Source: Candidatus Tisiphia endosymbiont of Beris chalybata (GTDB lineage Bacteria > Pseudomonadota > Alphaproteobacteria > Rickettsiales > Rickettsiaceae). Taken from it: DNA of 64,000 nt. A program made the translations under genes and the position numbers. Shown here piece by piece: positions 1 to 8,762 of the stretch. The DNA is taken from NCBI RefSeq assembly GCF_964026555.1, contig NZ_OZ032159.1:1302001-1366000 (forward strand), in the 5' to 3' direction. The notes under the pieces were generated by a model. It saw only the letters and a list, made by a program, of their open reading frames with translations. It was not told the origin of the DNA and ran no database searches. Within the stretch, counting starts at the first letter, position 1. Each line of letters starts with the position of its first letter.

Positions 1-371
1 GGAAATATTAACTCTTGTTCTTTATTACTTTCTATGTGAAAAACTAACCTCTCTTCTTGTAGAGATAATTTAATTTTAATACCATATTCAGGATAATACC
101 AACTTGCATTGCTTTTATCGCATATTAATTCAGTAACGGAGCCTAAGTGCATAGGAGTATCAGCTAGCACTATCATATTTTTCTCCATAATTTTACTAGC
201 TTTGACTAATAGAGTAGAGGGAGTAACTTCGCCATGCCACTGTTCCGTTGCAAATGAAACTTTTTTATCAATGCTTCCACAAGAAAAGGATGAAGCAGTA
301 CTATAAGAAAAAATTATTAAGAGGATCACTCCTAATCTATTTGCTATAGAACATGTATTTACTATGAACAT
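1..371 (-). CDS. Partial secreted protein of unknown function (cut by the left edge)
   Basis: An open frame of about 123 codons runs from an ATG at 371 to the window edge without a stop. The N-terminus (MFIVNTCSIANRLG, then a run of V, I, L and F ending SYSTASSF) looks like a signal peptide, so the product is probably exported. The mature part starts with a cysteine-containing stretch (SCGSIDKK) and contains another Cys at LICDKS. I do not recognise a family. It lies upstream of recF on the same strand, but the C-terminus is outside the window, so neither length nor function can be judged. Confidence 0.6.
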   Translation of the reverse strand, partial: MFIVNTCSIANRLGVILLIIFSYSTASSFSCGSIDKKVSFATEQWHGEVTPSTLLVKASKIMEKNMIVLADTPMHLGSVTELICDKSNASWYYPEYGIKIKLSLQEERLVFHIESNKEQELIF

Positions 372-460
372 GGGGAATTTTAATATGTTTACACAACCTA
401 ATTCTTGCGGCTTTTTTAATATAGTGCAATGTTTTTCTATAACCACTTAGCTCTTTGATC

Positions 461-1543
461 CTATAATTTTATTAATTCTGTTTTTTTGGCTAAAGCTTCT
501 ATTCCATTTAGGTCAGTAGCGGTAACCCATAATTGTAATTTTAATTCTAAGAAAAGCTCAATTAAATACCCTCTTCTTGCTTCGTCGAGATGAACAAAAA
601 TCTCATCTAGTAGCAAAATCGGCATAGCCCTATTTGCCTTAAGACAATAATTAACCTGAGCTAATATTAAGGCAACTAACATTGCTTTCTGTTCACCAGT
701 GGAACAAAATTTTGCTAAGGTATTTTTTTCTCTATGACTGACCAGAAAATCACTCTTATGTACTCCAAAATTTGTACGGTTAGAGATTTTATCACGGTTA
801 CGTAATACTAGGAAATTCTGCTTGATATAATCCAGCTCTATCTTATTATTATTTAAAATCTTTTCTTCAATAATTCCATTAAGTGATAAAGTAGCTTTAG
901 GAAAATTATTATCCAAATCGTCAATAGTTTTTTGTATATCTTGTAAAATTTTTAACCGGTTAATGGTAATTTCTACAGATAATTCTGCCATTTTACCTTC
1001 AATGACACTAAGCCAGTTGTCATCTATTTGCTCTTGCGTTAAGGCTTGACTACGCATGGTCATGTAATATTCATACTTAGACACCGCTTTAGCATGAGCT
1101 GGAATAAAATTATATACTATCCTATCAAAAAATTTTCTTCTATCACTAGTGCTAGCAGCAAATATACCATCCATTTGCGGAGTAAGCCAGACCATGGAAG
1201 TAAATTTACTTAGCTCATTGTTTGGTATTTTACTTCCATTAAATTCCACCACTCTTCTACTCGCTTCCCGCTTAAAATTGGTTATAATTTCTGCAGGGCC
1301 TAGCTTACTTTGGAATAAGGTATAAACTTCACAGTGATCTGCTAGCTGCTTGCATATATTTTCTAATTTTGCTGACCGTAATCCTTTACCAGGGAAAAAT
1401 AATGATATGGATTCTAGGATATTTGTTTTGCCGCTACCGTTTTCTCCTATTAAAATAACAGAATTATTATCAACATTGATCTCAAAATGCTGGAAATTGC
1501 GATAATTTAATAATTTTAATTTATTTAGATAAATATTATACAT
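461..1543 (-). CDS. recF: DNA replication and repair protein RecF
   Basis: RecF is an SMC/ABC-like ATPase that binds gapped DNA and, with RecO and RecR, loads RecA onto SSB-coated single strands. The 360-residue product has the usual family length. The Walker A motif GENGSGKT lies at residues 33-40 after the N-terminal NYRNF motif. A signature motif (STGEQKAML) and a Walker B motif (PILLLDEIFVHLDE) lie in the C-terminal third, in family order. An AGGA-like Shine-Dalgarno sequence stands just before the ATG. The neighbours are hypothetical genes, not dnaA/dnaN, consistent with the scattered replication genes of Rickettsiaceae. Function is confident from the motifs. Confidence 0.95.
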   Translation of the reverse strand: MYNIYLNKLKLLNYRNFQHFEINVDNNSVILIGENGSGKTNILESISLFFPGKGLRSAKLENICKQLADHCEVYTLFQSKLGPAEIITNFKREASRRVVEFNGSKIPNNELSKFTSMVWLTPQMDGIFAASTSDRRKFFDRIVYNFIPAHAKAVSKYEYYMTMRSQALTQEQIDDNWLSVIEGKMAELSVEITINRLKILQDIQKTIDDLDNNFPKATLSLNGIIEEKILNNNKIELDYIKQNFLVLRNRDKISNRTNFGVHKSDFLVSHREKNTLAKFCSTGEQKAMLVALILAQVNYCLKANRAMPILLLDEIFVHLDEARRGYLIELFLELKLQLWVTATDLNGIEALAKKTELIKL

Positions 1544-1622
1544 TCCTAAAACTTATTTCAGTGAACAACTCATTATACCAACTTTTACAACAACAGTTTT
1601 AGGCAAGAAGCTTATAAAAAAT

Positions 1623-2300
1623 TTATCCAATAGTTCTGCCCCCTCCTTTAAAATTCTGATGCGCCTTTTCTAGTTGTTTAATAAATTTTATAGGGTATTT
1701 CTTGAGATCGCTTTTAGATCCCCCCTCATATTTTTTAGCATAGTCAAGTCCACCTTTTATGAAATTATAAGCAAAATTTTCCTTTTTTGTTTCCCCGGCA
1801 ATCCTTTTAGGGTTCATAAATTTGTATATTTGATACACAGCAAAATTTTTTATTATACGTTTTGTATCTTTTAGAATTTTATCATTTATAACATATAAAT
1901 TATCTTTAGGTTTTAACAGCCCGCGAGTAGCCTCCTGGATTAATAGGGAGCGTTGAAAAATTAGATAGCGGCTGACTTCTGCTATATTATTGGCAATCAG
2001 TTTTTCATCGGCTTTAGGGTCTAATTCCTTAAGTTTTTTTATATTAAATTTTCCTAAATATTTCTTTATTATTAGGATAACCAGGGCTTGCAGTTTAGTG
2101 AGATCTAAGGTTTGCTCACTAAGGCAAGCCAAAATTTGCTCTATTTCTTGAGTAAAAGAATCATCGTTATTTAATGCATTAAAAATTTCCACCGCCTTTA
2201 TAGACTCAAGCTCCCCCCCATAAGTAGCTCCCATTAATGCTTCTTTAATTTTCTCAGTTAATTCTTGTAAACTTTTGGGTTTCTTATCCTCTGTTTCCAT
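1623..2300 (-). CDS. Hypothetical cytoplasmic protein, mostly helical
   Basis: A 225-residue, Lys/Glu-rich protein with no signal peptide or membrane segment. The first 100 residues look helical (ESIKAVEIFNALN, EIEQILACLSEQ). A basic C-terminal region ends in a Gly-rich tail (FKGGGRTIG). I do not recognise a family. The start is supported by a purine-rich stretch (AAAGGGGGC) a few bases before the ATG. It lies upstream of recF on the same strand, about 80 bp away, so co-transcription is possible. It has the composition of its neighbours and no sign of decay. Confidence 0.6.
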   Translation of the reverse strand: METEDKKPKSLQELTEKIKEALMGATYGGELESIKAVEIFNALNNDDSFTQEIEQILACLSEQTLDLTKLQALVILIIKKYLGKFNIKKLKELDPKADEKLIANNIAEVSRYLIFQRSLLIQEATRGLLKPKDNLYVINDKILKDTKRIIKNFAVYQIYKFMNPKRIAGETKKENFAYNFIKGGLDYAKKYEGGSKSDLKKYPIKFIKQLEKAHQNFKGGGRTIG

Positions 2301-2338
2301 TTATTAAGCCCCCTTTACTAATGATTAACCTATAAAGC

Positions 2339-2420
2339 CGCGGTGCTGCTCGACTTTGCCAGGTGCTCACTCTTCTTCAAGTTGACCTGCGTCTAACACC
2401 TCTTCATTTACGCACAATAT
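2339..2420. repeat. Decayed family H palindromic repeat
   Basis: The stretch with GCTGCTCGACTTTGCC and CTTCTTCAAGTTGACC matches one arm of the longer palindromes near 11.2, 53.2 and 61.8 kb. Only about half of the element remains, in the spacer between two hypothetical genes. Confidence 0.6.
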
Positions 2421-2492
2421 ATTGAAGTTCTTACAGGTCTTATTATGAATCTTATAAAATAAATTAAGAATAAGAAACAAAAATCTGACAAA

Positions 2493-2846
2493 TTATCTTT
2501 CTTGGCAAGAAAAATGTCCCCGATAGGTCTTATATAAAATAATACCTCTTTGATTTTCCAGTAAATTTTTGCATAAAATAGCAGAATCTAGGGCTTTTTG
2601 TCTTTTAGTAAATTTATATTCTTTATTTAAACATAAATCGCTGATATTAATATTTTGCCATATAAGCCCGTCAAAAACCTTAGCTTTAATATAGCCACTA
2701 ACCTTTAAGTTATCATAATCTCCTTTAGTGACACTAATAGCATCATCATTTAATAACAGCTTAATATCGCCTATCTTTGGATTAATTATTTCAGTAATAT
2801 ATTTAATATAAACTTTACCAGTTAATACTATCTGCCTAGGTATCAT
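2493..2846 (-). CDS. Hypothetical protein, 117 residues
   Basis: A short cytoplasmic-looking protein with no signal peptide and a Lys/Arg-rich, Cys-containing C-terminus (KTYRGHFSCQER). The first half alternates charged and hydrophobic residues in a way that suggests beta strands. I recognise no family. It could be an intact small gene or the remnant of a larger one, because it lies between repeat-rich spacers. A GGAAA stretch lies upstream of the ATG. It is the least certain of the genes listed at this end. Confidence 0.45.
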   Translation of the reverse strand: MIPRQIVLTGKVYIKYITEIINPKIGDIKLLLNDDAISVTKGDYDNLKVSGYIKAKVFDGLIWQNINISDLCLNKEYKFTKRQKALDSAILCKNLLENQRGIILYKTYRGHFSCQER

Positions 2847-2883
2847 ATATTAATTTCCTTTTATCCTATTTCCTGTTTTACAA

Positions 2884-3029
2884 TAGACCTCTTGCATAAC
2901 CTAATCTAATTGGTAATTTTGTCGTCGAAACTCCTCTCTATTCCTCACGTACGTCTATGTACGCTGCGGTACTCGACTTCGTTTCTCCTAAAAATTCTTC
3001 AATTATCTTTAGGTGATGCAAGAGGTCTA
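2884..3029 (+). repeat. Palindromic element family A, 146 bp, intergenic
   Basis: Starts TAGACCTCTTGCATAACC and ends with the near reverse complement (one mismatch, GTGATGCA for GTTATGCA). The interior matches the copies at 7101, 47061 and 51623 in the same orientation. With the TA ends counted it is exactly 146 bp. Confidence 0.9.
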
Positions 3030-3035
3030 TTTAAG

Positions 3036-3163
3036 TATACTACTCGTCTTTCAAAAATTATTTTTTTATTTTATCATGGGCTCATGTGCTCACGTACTGG
3101 CATGTACGCTGCGCGCGCTCGCCATTTAAAATAAAATCCAATTCTTGAAGTACGAGCAGTATA
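3036..3163 (+). repeat. Palindromic element family B, about 128 bp
   Basis: Begins TATACTACTCGTCTTTC and ends GAAGTACGAGCAGTATA, with inner arms TTTTATTTTATCATGG and CCATTTAAAATAAAAT. The centre reads GCTCACGTACTGGCATGTACGC. Same family as 4921-5047, 19834-19959 and 38403-38522. It lies 6 bp from the family A copy. Confidence 0.85.
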
Positions 3164-3509
3164 CGCTGCAGTTTGGCACGCCTATCTCCTTCAAATTTCC
3201 TACGCGATGTGAGTTTCGGAAGCAGTCTATTGTATAGTGAATTCTGTGGAATTAGCAATAAAGTTATTATTAGCTTATTGAAGCTTTGTGCAGGAAATTT
3301 TTATAGCTTGATTTATGCGTATTTTATCTGCAAAATAGCCGAAACTTTTTGAAATATGTACACTATTTCAACAAAATTCCCACTATTTTTCGATTACAAT
3401 ACTCTATAAATCACTTCTATAAAAATTTCCTTCACAGAACCTAGTAGTGTAGTATACTCGGGAACTTCAAGAATTGGGGTGATGACTTTTTCTCAAAGGA
3501 CGGCAATGC
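3164..3509. repeat. Repeat remnants, no gene
   Basis: This 346-base stretch holds no convincing gene. About 3175-3236 resembles the right half of a family C-type element (ends GAAGCAGTCTA). About 3282-3440 is a second decayed palindrome: GCAGGAAATTTTTATAG on the left is the near reverse complement of CTATAAAAATTTCCTTC on the right. A TATAGTGAATT tag like the family G end lies near 3233. Confidence 0.5.
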
Positions 3510-4853
3510 CTAACTTCCCGTATTCTTCGAGCAGCGATTAAGGGCATCTATCAAGCTTCCTGAGCTAATATTTGAGCTGTGTCTTAGGCATTGGGCTATA
3601 CACTTATTTCTTTGGTGGTTTTGTTCAGGTATTTTTCCCAATTCTCCAGATAATTTGTCTAAATTTGCCTGAAGCTGAAAGTGTTGTGCAAGAGCTATAA
3701 GGTGCTCTTGTGAGGTAATTATTCCCTGACTCTCACTTTTTAATTCATTATCTCGTAAGATTCTAATAGCATTATTCAATAAAGGTATACTTCTAGTACC
3801 TCTTAAGGATTTATTCCCAAACCACACTAACGAGTCTACTATTTCTAAATCACTTATACTGACCCACGTAAGACACCCTGTCTCCGTAGCATTAGGTTGG
3901 AAAGAATTCATTGCTCGCTCAGACTTGAAGGAGGGTTCATAGATAATTGGCGATTTAGCCAATTTGCCTAAATCAATTAGATAATACGAAACTTTAGTAT
4001 GTAGATTTGTTACGTTATCAATCCCATAATTATCTGCGTTATATATTTCTATAATCATGTCAGGAGTAACAATACCGTTATAACCAGTTTCTTCTTTAAA
4101 TTCACGTATTACCGTATCAATTACATTATAATCTCTATTATATTTAATCTTTTGGGAGTTAAGATAATTTTTTATATCATCGGGGTTGAGATTGGTGATA
4201 TAAGGGTTTTCTCTGACCGCCTTTTCATAATATAGGGTAATTCCTTTATTTATTTCTTCTAAATATTGTTTAGTAATATGTGGGGCGGTATTTTGAACCG
4301 TTAAGTTATCTGATAGACGTATTTCTACCCCTTTAGTGGTATTATCATCTTCAGCTTTATCTCTTACCTCTGCTTCAGCAAAAGATAAGGTGATCATTTT
4401 TGTTCCCTCTACCCCCGCCCCATGAGTATATCCCCCAATTTGATCATATTGTCCTACAAGTCCTTCTGCTATGCTATTTCTAACTTTTAGCTTCTCCATC
4501 AGCATCAATTTGTGTTCGCCCGTTACAGAATCTGTATAAGTTACTATCATTAAGGCTCCACTACCTTGTTTATCATAGGGGTGGGCGATGATTGAACGCC
4601 TGCCTTCTGGAGTGATATTATTATAAAATTCCTTACCAAATTGAGTAGCACTTTTGGTCGCCTCGACCGCAATTGCATCATTTAATGTTTGGTTATAGCG
4701 GAGCAGAGATTTAATTAAATTAAAGGCGAATTCTTGGTTATTCCTAGCATGCAATAACACTACACTAGGAGTGTAGTAATTATATAACAGTGTAATTACT
4801 ACACCCAAAAATACTCCCGATAGAATTTTCGCAAAGTTATCTTTTTTGGACAT
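3510..4853 (-). CDS. Membrane-anchored Nudix-like protein with a split Nudix box
   Basis: The 447-residue product has one N-terminal hydrophobic segment (about residues 8-27), suggesting a signal anchor or uncleaved signal peptide with the rest outside the cytoplasm. Residues 250-258 (REFKEETGY) match the core of a Nudix box, REUxEExGU. The expected Gly and Glu 7-14 residues before it are absent. A GG-x9-G stretch (GGYTHGAGVEG, about 140-150) followed by FAEAEVRDKAED looks like a first half box about 90 residues earlier. The C-terminal 90 residues are Gln/Asn/Ser-rich with two Cys. Nudix enzymes hydrolyse nucleoside diphosphates linked to another group; the substrate here is unknown and activity is not assured. 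Confidence 0.6.
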   Translation of the reverse strand: MSKKDNFAKILSGVFLGVVITLLYNYYTPSVVLLHARNNQEFAFNLIKSLLRYNQTLNDAIAVEATKSATQFGKEFYNNITPEGRRSIIAHPYDKQGSGALMIVTYTDSVTGEHKLMLMEKLKVRNSIAEGLVGQYDQIGGYTHGAGVEGTKMITLSFAEAEVRDKAEDDNTTKGVEIRLSDNLTVQNTAPHITKQYLEEINKGITLYYEKAVRENPYITNLNPDDIKNYLNSQKIKYNRDYNVIDTVIREFKEETGYNGIVTPDMIIEIYNADNYGIDNVTNLHTKVSYYLIDLGKLAKSPIIYEPSFKSERAMNSFQPNATETGCLTWVSISDLEIVDSLVWFGNKSLRGTRSIPLLNNAIRILRDNELKSESQGIITSQEHLIALAQHFQLQANLDKLSGELGKIPEQNHQRNKCIAQCLRHSSNISSGSLIDALNRCSKNTGS

Positions 4854-4920
4854 TTTATTTTAATAATAGATATTAATGTTCAACAATCAGTGGGGCAGCC
4901 AATTCAGCTGCCTTAGTATG

Positions 4921-5047
4921 TATACTACTCGTCTTTCAAAAATTGTTTTTTATTTTATCATGGAATCACGTGCTCACGTACTGGCATGTATGCTGCGCGC
5001 GCTCGCCATTTAAAATAAAAAACAATTCTTGAAGTACGAGCAGTATA
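4921..5047 (+). repeat. Palindromic element family B, 127 bp
   Basis: Begins TATACTACTCGTCTTTC and ends GTACGAGCAGTATA. Inner arms ATTTTATCATGG and CCATTTAAAATAAA flank a GTACTGGCATGTATGC centre. Same orientation as the copy at 3036. It lies downstream of ctrA and upstream of the Nudix-like gene. Confidence 0.85.
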
Positions 5048-5108
5048 CTCATTTGCGCAGCCTATCTCTTTCAAATTCTCTGCTGATGCACGCTGAGAAA
5101 GGACTCTA

Positions 5109-5855
5109 TTATTTTTCTTCAAACTCTGAATCTGTAGATGTATCTCCTGGATTGTCAGAAGGCTGGGTTAAGTCTTCTTTATTATACTCTTTTAGTATAT
5201 ACCCTCGTCCCCACACTGTATCAATATAGTTGGTTCCTCCAGCAGCATCAGCTAATTTTTTACGTAATTTACATATAAAGACATCTATAATTTTAATCTC
5301 TGGCTCCTCAATACTACTATACAGATGATTTAAAAACATTTCTTTACTTAAGACTGTTCCTCTACGCATGACTAATAATTCTAGAATCGCATATTCTTTA
5401 TTGGTCAAATGCACTTTTGTGCCTGAAACTTCTACCGTCCTAGTATCAAGGTGCATCGTGACTTTATCAAACTTAATAACTGATTCAGAATGACCTTTGG
5501 AACGACGGCTAATAGCATGAATACGCGCAACTAGTTCAGCACGGTTAAATGGTTTAGTTAAATAATCATCTGCTCCACTGGTAAGACCTTTTATTTTTTG
5601 ATCCACTGTAGTAAGACCCGATAAAATTAATATTGGAGTTTTGACTTTAGCAGAGCGTAATCTGAGTAACACCTCAAGCCCATCTATATCTGGTAACATA
5701 AGGTCTAAGATAATTAAATCATAGTTATAGATTTTACCTATCTCTATACCCTCTGCCCCAAATTCTACTACTTCACAAATAATTCCTTCTGAAGCTAACG
5801 TTAGTTCAATAGAACTCGCTACTTCACTATCATCTTCTATCAGAAGTACTCTCAT
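5109..5855 (-). CDS. ctrA: Cell cycle response regulator CtrA (OmpR/PhoB type)
   Basis: CtrA is the essential alphaproteobacterial transcription factor that controls cell cycle and division genes and binds TTAA-N7-TTAA sites. The 248-residue protein opens [10 protein letters not shown], has phosphoacceptor D51 in [10 protein letters not shown], and the switch lysine in DDYLTKPF. The C-terminal winged helix carries the CtrA-specific stretch [16 protein letters not shown] followed by [15 protein letters not shown] and VWGRGY. An acidic Thr/Ser tail of about 20 residues (after residue 225) is an extra. An AGGAGA Shine-Dalgarno lies before the ATG. The gene stands alone with a spacer over 500 bp long upstream, suggesting its own promoter. 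The kinase that feeds it is not in this window. Confidence 0.93.
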   Translation of the reverse strand: MRVLLIEDDSEVASSIELTLASEGIICEVVEFGAEGIEIGKIYNYDLIILDLMLPDIDGLEVLLRLRSAKVKTPILILSGLTTVDQKIKGLTSGADDYLTKPFNRAELVARIHAISRRSKGHSESVIKFDKVTMHLDTRTVEVSGTKVHLTNKEYAILELLVMRRGTVLSKEMFLNHLYSSIEEPEIKIIDVFICKLRKKLADAAGGTNYIDTVWGRGYILKEYNKEDLTQPSDNPGDTSTDSEFEEK

Positions 5856-6422
5856 TATTCTCTTCTCCTTTATACAATTTGTTTTTTTATTTTTATCAGC
5901 GATACTTTTTCGTTATCACTGAGCATTTATAAACTATAAGTTAACAACGTCATCCTATCAATAATAAAAATATTATCTACCATAGTCAATTTATATGATC
6001 TAATTTCTTATCACTATTTTAATTTAATTATTAGGTTGAGTTATTTTTTAGCAAAAATTAATAGGATTTTTACCAATAACTCATTCTTAATATTTTTAAA
6101 AACCAGTTTTATTTTAAATAAACAGAACTAAAATTAAGACATTTTATTAAGCTGACACCCAGTGCGCAACAAGGTTTTTCGCTCACTTAGGGCAATATCA
6201 GGTTAAAGATGTTCTGCAGTCCTAATACATAATTTCTTAGCAGTTAGTATATAACTATTCATCCTTTCAGAATTGTTTTTTTATTTTATCGTGAACTCAC
6301 GTGCTCACGTACGCTGCGGTTTTGCAAGAGAAAATGCCTATAAATCTATTCATTCTATAGAAATGTTTGCAGAACCTAGTTAGTGCTGCTGAAGTGCCTA
6401 AATTAAGACAATTTAATAGTCA
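5856..6422. other. Spacer upstream of ctrA with a family B remnant
   Basis: No gene is seen in these 567 bases. The AT-rich half nearest ctrA probably holds its promoter, but no box is clear enough to place. About 6246-6322 contains one arm of a family B palindrome (TTTTTTTATTTTATCGTGAAC followed by CACGTGCTCACGTACGCTGC). About 6330-6375 resembles the decayed palindrome near 3.4 kb (TCTATAGAAATG, GCAGAACCTAG). Confidence 0.45.
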
Positions 6423-6875
6423 TTAATTTCCCTCTTCTTCTTGCAATTTTTTATTATATAATGTCCCAAAATCAATTGGGTCAATCATTAACGGCTGAAA
6501 GCCCCCATCTTGGGTTACATCAGAAATAATTTTTCTTGCAAACGGAAAAATCATTGCCGGACAATGAATCGCCAATACCATTTTATGCTGTTCTGTAGGA
6601 ATATTAATTAAATTAAAAATCCCAGCATATTTTAACTCAACTATAAATAGCTTATGGTTTTCATTCCTAGCTTTAGCTTCTATACTTAATTCTACCTCAT
6701 AAAAGTTCTCTTCCGGTAAACTAACAATATTAAGGTCCAAAAATAAGTCAATTTGTGGGTTACGATCTAAAGCTCCTAAAGAGCCTGGAGCGTTCGGATT
6801 TTCAAAAGAAAGATCTTTTATATATTGAGCATTTATAGAAATATGGGGCATTTCTTGGTGCTTATGTTCTGTCAT
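6423..6875 (-). CDS. secB: Protein-export chaperone SecB
   Basis: SecB is a tetrameric cytosolic chaperone that keeps preproteins unfolded and hands them to SecA for Sec-dependent export. The 150-residue length is typical. Family hallmarks are visible: [14 protein letters not shown] near the N-terminus, LDLNIVSL, the [10 protein letters not shown] strand, [19 protein letters not shown] and a [11 protein letters not shown] stretch near the C-terminus, followed by an acidic tail (EEEGN). It is followed across a long spacer by dcd on the same strand. In this window it could serve export of the porin and autotransporter proteins, which is an inference. Confidence 0.95.
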   Translation of the reverse strand: MTEHKHQEMPHISINAQYIKDLSFENPNAPGSLGALDRNPQIDLFLDLNIVSLPEENFYEVELSIEAKARNENHKLFIVELKYAGIFNLINIPTEQHKMVLAIHCPAMIFPFARKIISDVTQDGGFQPLMIDPIDFGTLYNKKLQEEEGN

Positions 6876-7471
6876 AATTTTAAGTGTTCCTTATATTTAC
6901 AAATTATTTAACACCAGCTTGCAAGCTGCTGACTAATGGATAAAGTTATAGCAAAGAAGCATATATTAGCTAATAGCACAACCGCAGTGAAGCTTAATAG
7001 CATAAGGTTTTAGCTTATTTAATTGCTTGTCCCTCATTACTGATAACTATCTTCTCTCCAAGTTCTTATATTCTTTTATCTTATTCCATTATTACTTCAT
7101 TAGACCTCTTGCATAACCTAATCTAATTGGTAATTTTGTCGTCGAAACTCCTCTCTGTTCCTCACGTACGTCTATGTACGCTGCGGTACTCGACTTCGTT
7201 TCTCCTAAAAATTCTTCAATTATCTTTAGGTTATGCAAGAGGTCTATTTTATCAGCGAGTAAGTAAAACTAATATTTATATATCGTTTCCTTGCTCTTAA
7301 ACTTAATTTTCAATTAAAATGAATTTCCTATAAAGCGTATAAGTAATCATTATATTTTTTAATTTTAAAGGGTCGTTCTTTTAAAATATCAAGGAAAATC
7401 AGGGAGTATATCGCTTAATTTTCCAGTTATAACAAATTACTAATCATTTCACAATCGTTAATTGAAATTAT
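6876..7471. other. Spacer between dcd and secB
   Basis: These 596 bases hold no recognisable gene. They contain a full family A palindrome (listed separately) and otherwise AT-rich sequence in which I see nothing clear. Confidence 0.5.
7101..7246 (+). repeat. Palindromic element family A, 146 bp, intergenic
   Basis: Starts TAGACCTCTTGCATAACC and ends GGTTATGCAAGAGGTCTA, a perfect terminal inverted repeat. Same orientation as the copies at 2884, 47061 and 51623. It is exactly 146 bp with both TA ends counted, flanked by CTTCAT and TTTTATC. Confidence 0.92.
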
Positions 7472-8038
7472 TTAAGTTATTGGCAAAGTAATCTCCTGTT
7501 GCCGCATATACTTCCCTTGCCGGTCAGCATATGATATATTACAAATTTGATCTCCTTGAAAGAACAAAAATTGACACGCACCTTCGTTAGCATAAATTTT
7601 TGCGGGTAAAGGGGTAGTATTGGAAAATTCCAATGTCACATGTCCTTCCCATTCTGGTTCTAAAGGTGTTACATTCACTATGATCCCACACCTAGCATAA
7701 GTGGATTTCCCTACACATACTACTAATACATCTCTAGGTATAATAAAATATTCTACGGTTCTTGCTAAAGCAAAGCTATTTGGGGGGATAATGCACACAT
7801 CGACTTCTTTATCTACGAGGCTATGCTTATCAAAATTTTTAGGATCCACAATAGTAGAATTAATATTAGTAAATATCTTAAACTGCGTTGAAACCCTGGC
7901 ATCATATCCATAAGAAGATAGCCCGTAAGAAATAATTCTATTTACCCCATTTATCTTAACCTGTGCTTCAGAAAAAGGGGCGATCATATTATGCTCTAAG
8001 CTCATTCTCTTAATCCACTTGTCCGACATAATTGCCAT
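7472..8038 (-). CDS. dcd: dCTP deaminase
   Basis: Dcd deaminates dCTP to dUTP, the first step of dTMP supply in many bacteria. The product can feed Tmk, which is also in this window, through dUTPase and thymidylate synthase elsewhere. The 188-residue protein shows the trimeric dUTPase-fold motifs: [13 protein letters not shown] near residue 40, [13 protein letters not shown] with the conserved SxxAR pattern, and the [18 protein letters not shown] stretch holding the catalytic Glu, then EGACQFLFF. Length and motif order are normal. An in-frame Met at residue 4 (MSDKW) is an alternative start. Confidence 0.95.
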   Translation of the reverse strand: MAIMSDKWIKRMSLEHNMIAPFSEAQVKINGVNRIISYGLSSYGYDARVSTQFKIFTNINSTIVDPKNFDKHSLVDKEVDVCIIPPNSFALARTVEYFIIPRDVLVVCVGKSTYARCGIIVNVTPLEPEWEGHVTLEFSNTTPLPAKIYANEGACQFLFFQGDQICNISYADRQGKYMRQQEITLPIT

Positions 8039-8762
8039 AGTAATTCATATTTAATTTCATTAAATAACTTCAGAATATAAATGATATAATTAAAAAATAA
8101 AAGTAATAAAATTTTTTATTAATCTTAATTAATAATCTTGCCCTATATGTTTGTTCATCATCCGTACTTCGTCACTCTTAATTCTTTCTCTAGCAATAGG
8201 CAGGGTAAAGCAAGGTTAAGAACCTTAAATTATCTAAGTCTCTAAAATTATAATATGAGCTGATAATTTTTTAACGTTAATTTAACGTTAATTTAAATGG
8301 CTAATCTAAAGTTTGTATTACCAGTAAGTGCGAAGCTTTGAAAATTAAAGTTAAACAAACCATTCGGTTTTTAACCCTAATTATAATATTTTTGATACTA
8401 CTTAATTAACAACTAAATGTATAATTTGCGGCTATATTTAGGCAGAAATTATATTTATCAAGTGATAATTTTAACACTACAGATAAAAATACCGCAAAAA
8501 TAAAATGTTATTTAACAATTTTAGCTATATTAAATTTAGTTTAATGATATGATGCACGATAGTTATAAATTCAATCCTAAGTAGCTTTTTGAAAAATATT
8601 CAGGAGTACTAGGAGAGATATACTAACTCGTACTGCAAGAGTTATAATTTTATTGCTGCATATGTATTTCTAGTATGGGAGCACATGTAGGCTCCAATAA
8701 AATACAATTCTTGAAAGAGGGAGTGAGTATATATTAAATCATATAAATATTTTAGGTATATA
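8039..8762. other. Long spacer between divergent dcd and porin
   Basis: No gene is seen in 724 bases. The region must hold promoters for two divergent genes. It contains a tandem TTAA-N7-TTAA site (listed separately) and, at about 8617-8735, a decayed family B palindrome (CTCGTACTGCAAGAG on the left, CAATTCTTGAAAGAG on the right) just upstream of the porin start. Confidence 0.5.
8271..8296 (+). promoter_or_regulatory. Tandem overlapping CtrA-type boxes
   Basis: TTAA occurs at 8271, 8282 and 8293. Consecutive copies are separated by exactly seven bases (CGTTAAT both times), giving two overlapping matches to the alphaproteobacterial CtrA full site TTAA-N7-TTAA. The site is about 230 bp upstream of dcd and 470 bp upstream of the porin, in the spacer between divergent genes. 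A ctrA gene lies 2.4 kb away. AT-rich DNA yields chance matches, but two exact spacings in a row are less expected. Confidence 0.4.

Noticed and set aside
109..306. Plus-strand frame of 65 codons at the left end
   Set aside because: It lies antisense to a longer open frame on the minus strand (1-371) that begins with a signal peptide and has no stop.
2910..3134. 74-codon plus-strand frame
   Set aside because: It runs through family A and B palindromes; similar frames appear wherever these repeats occur.
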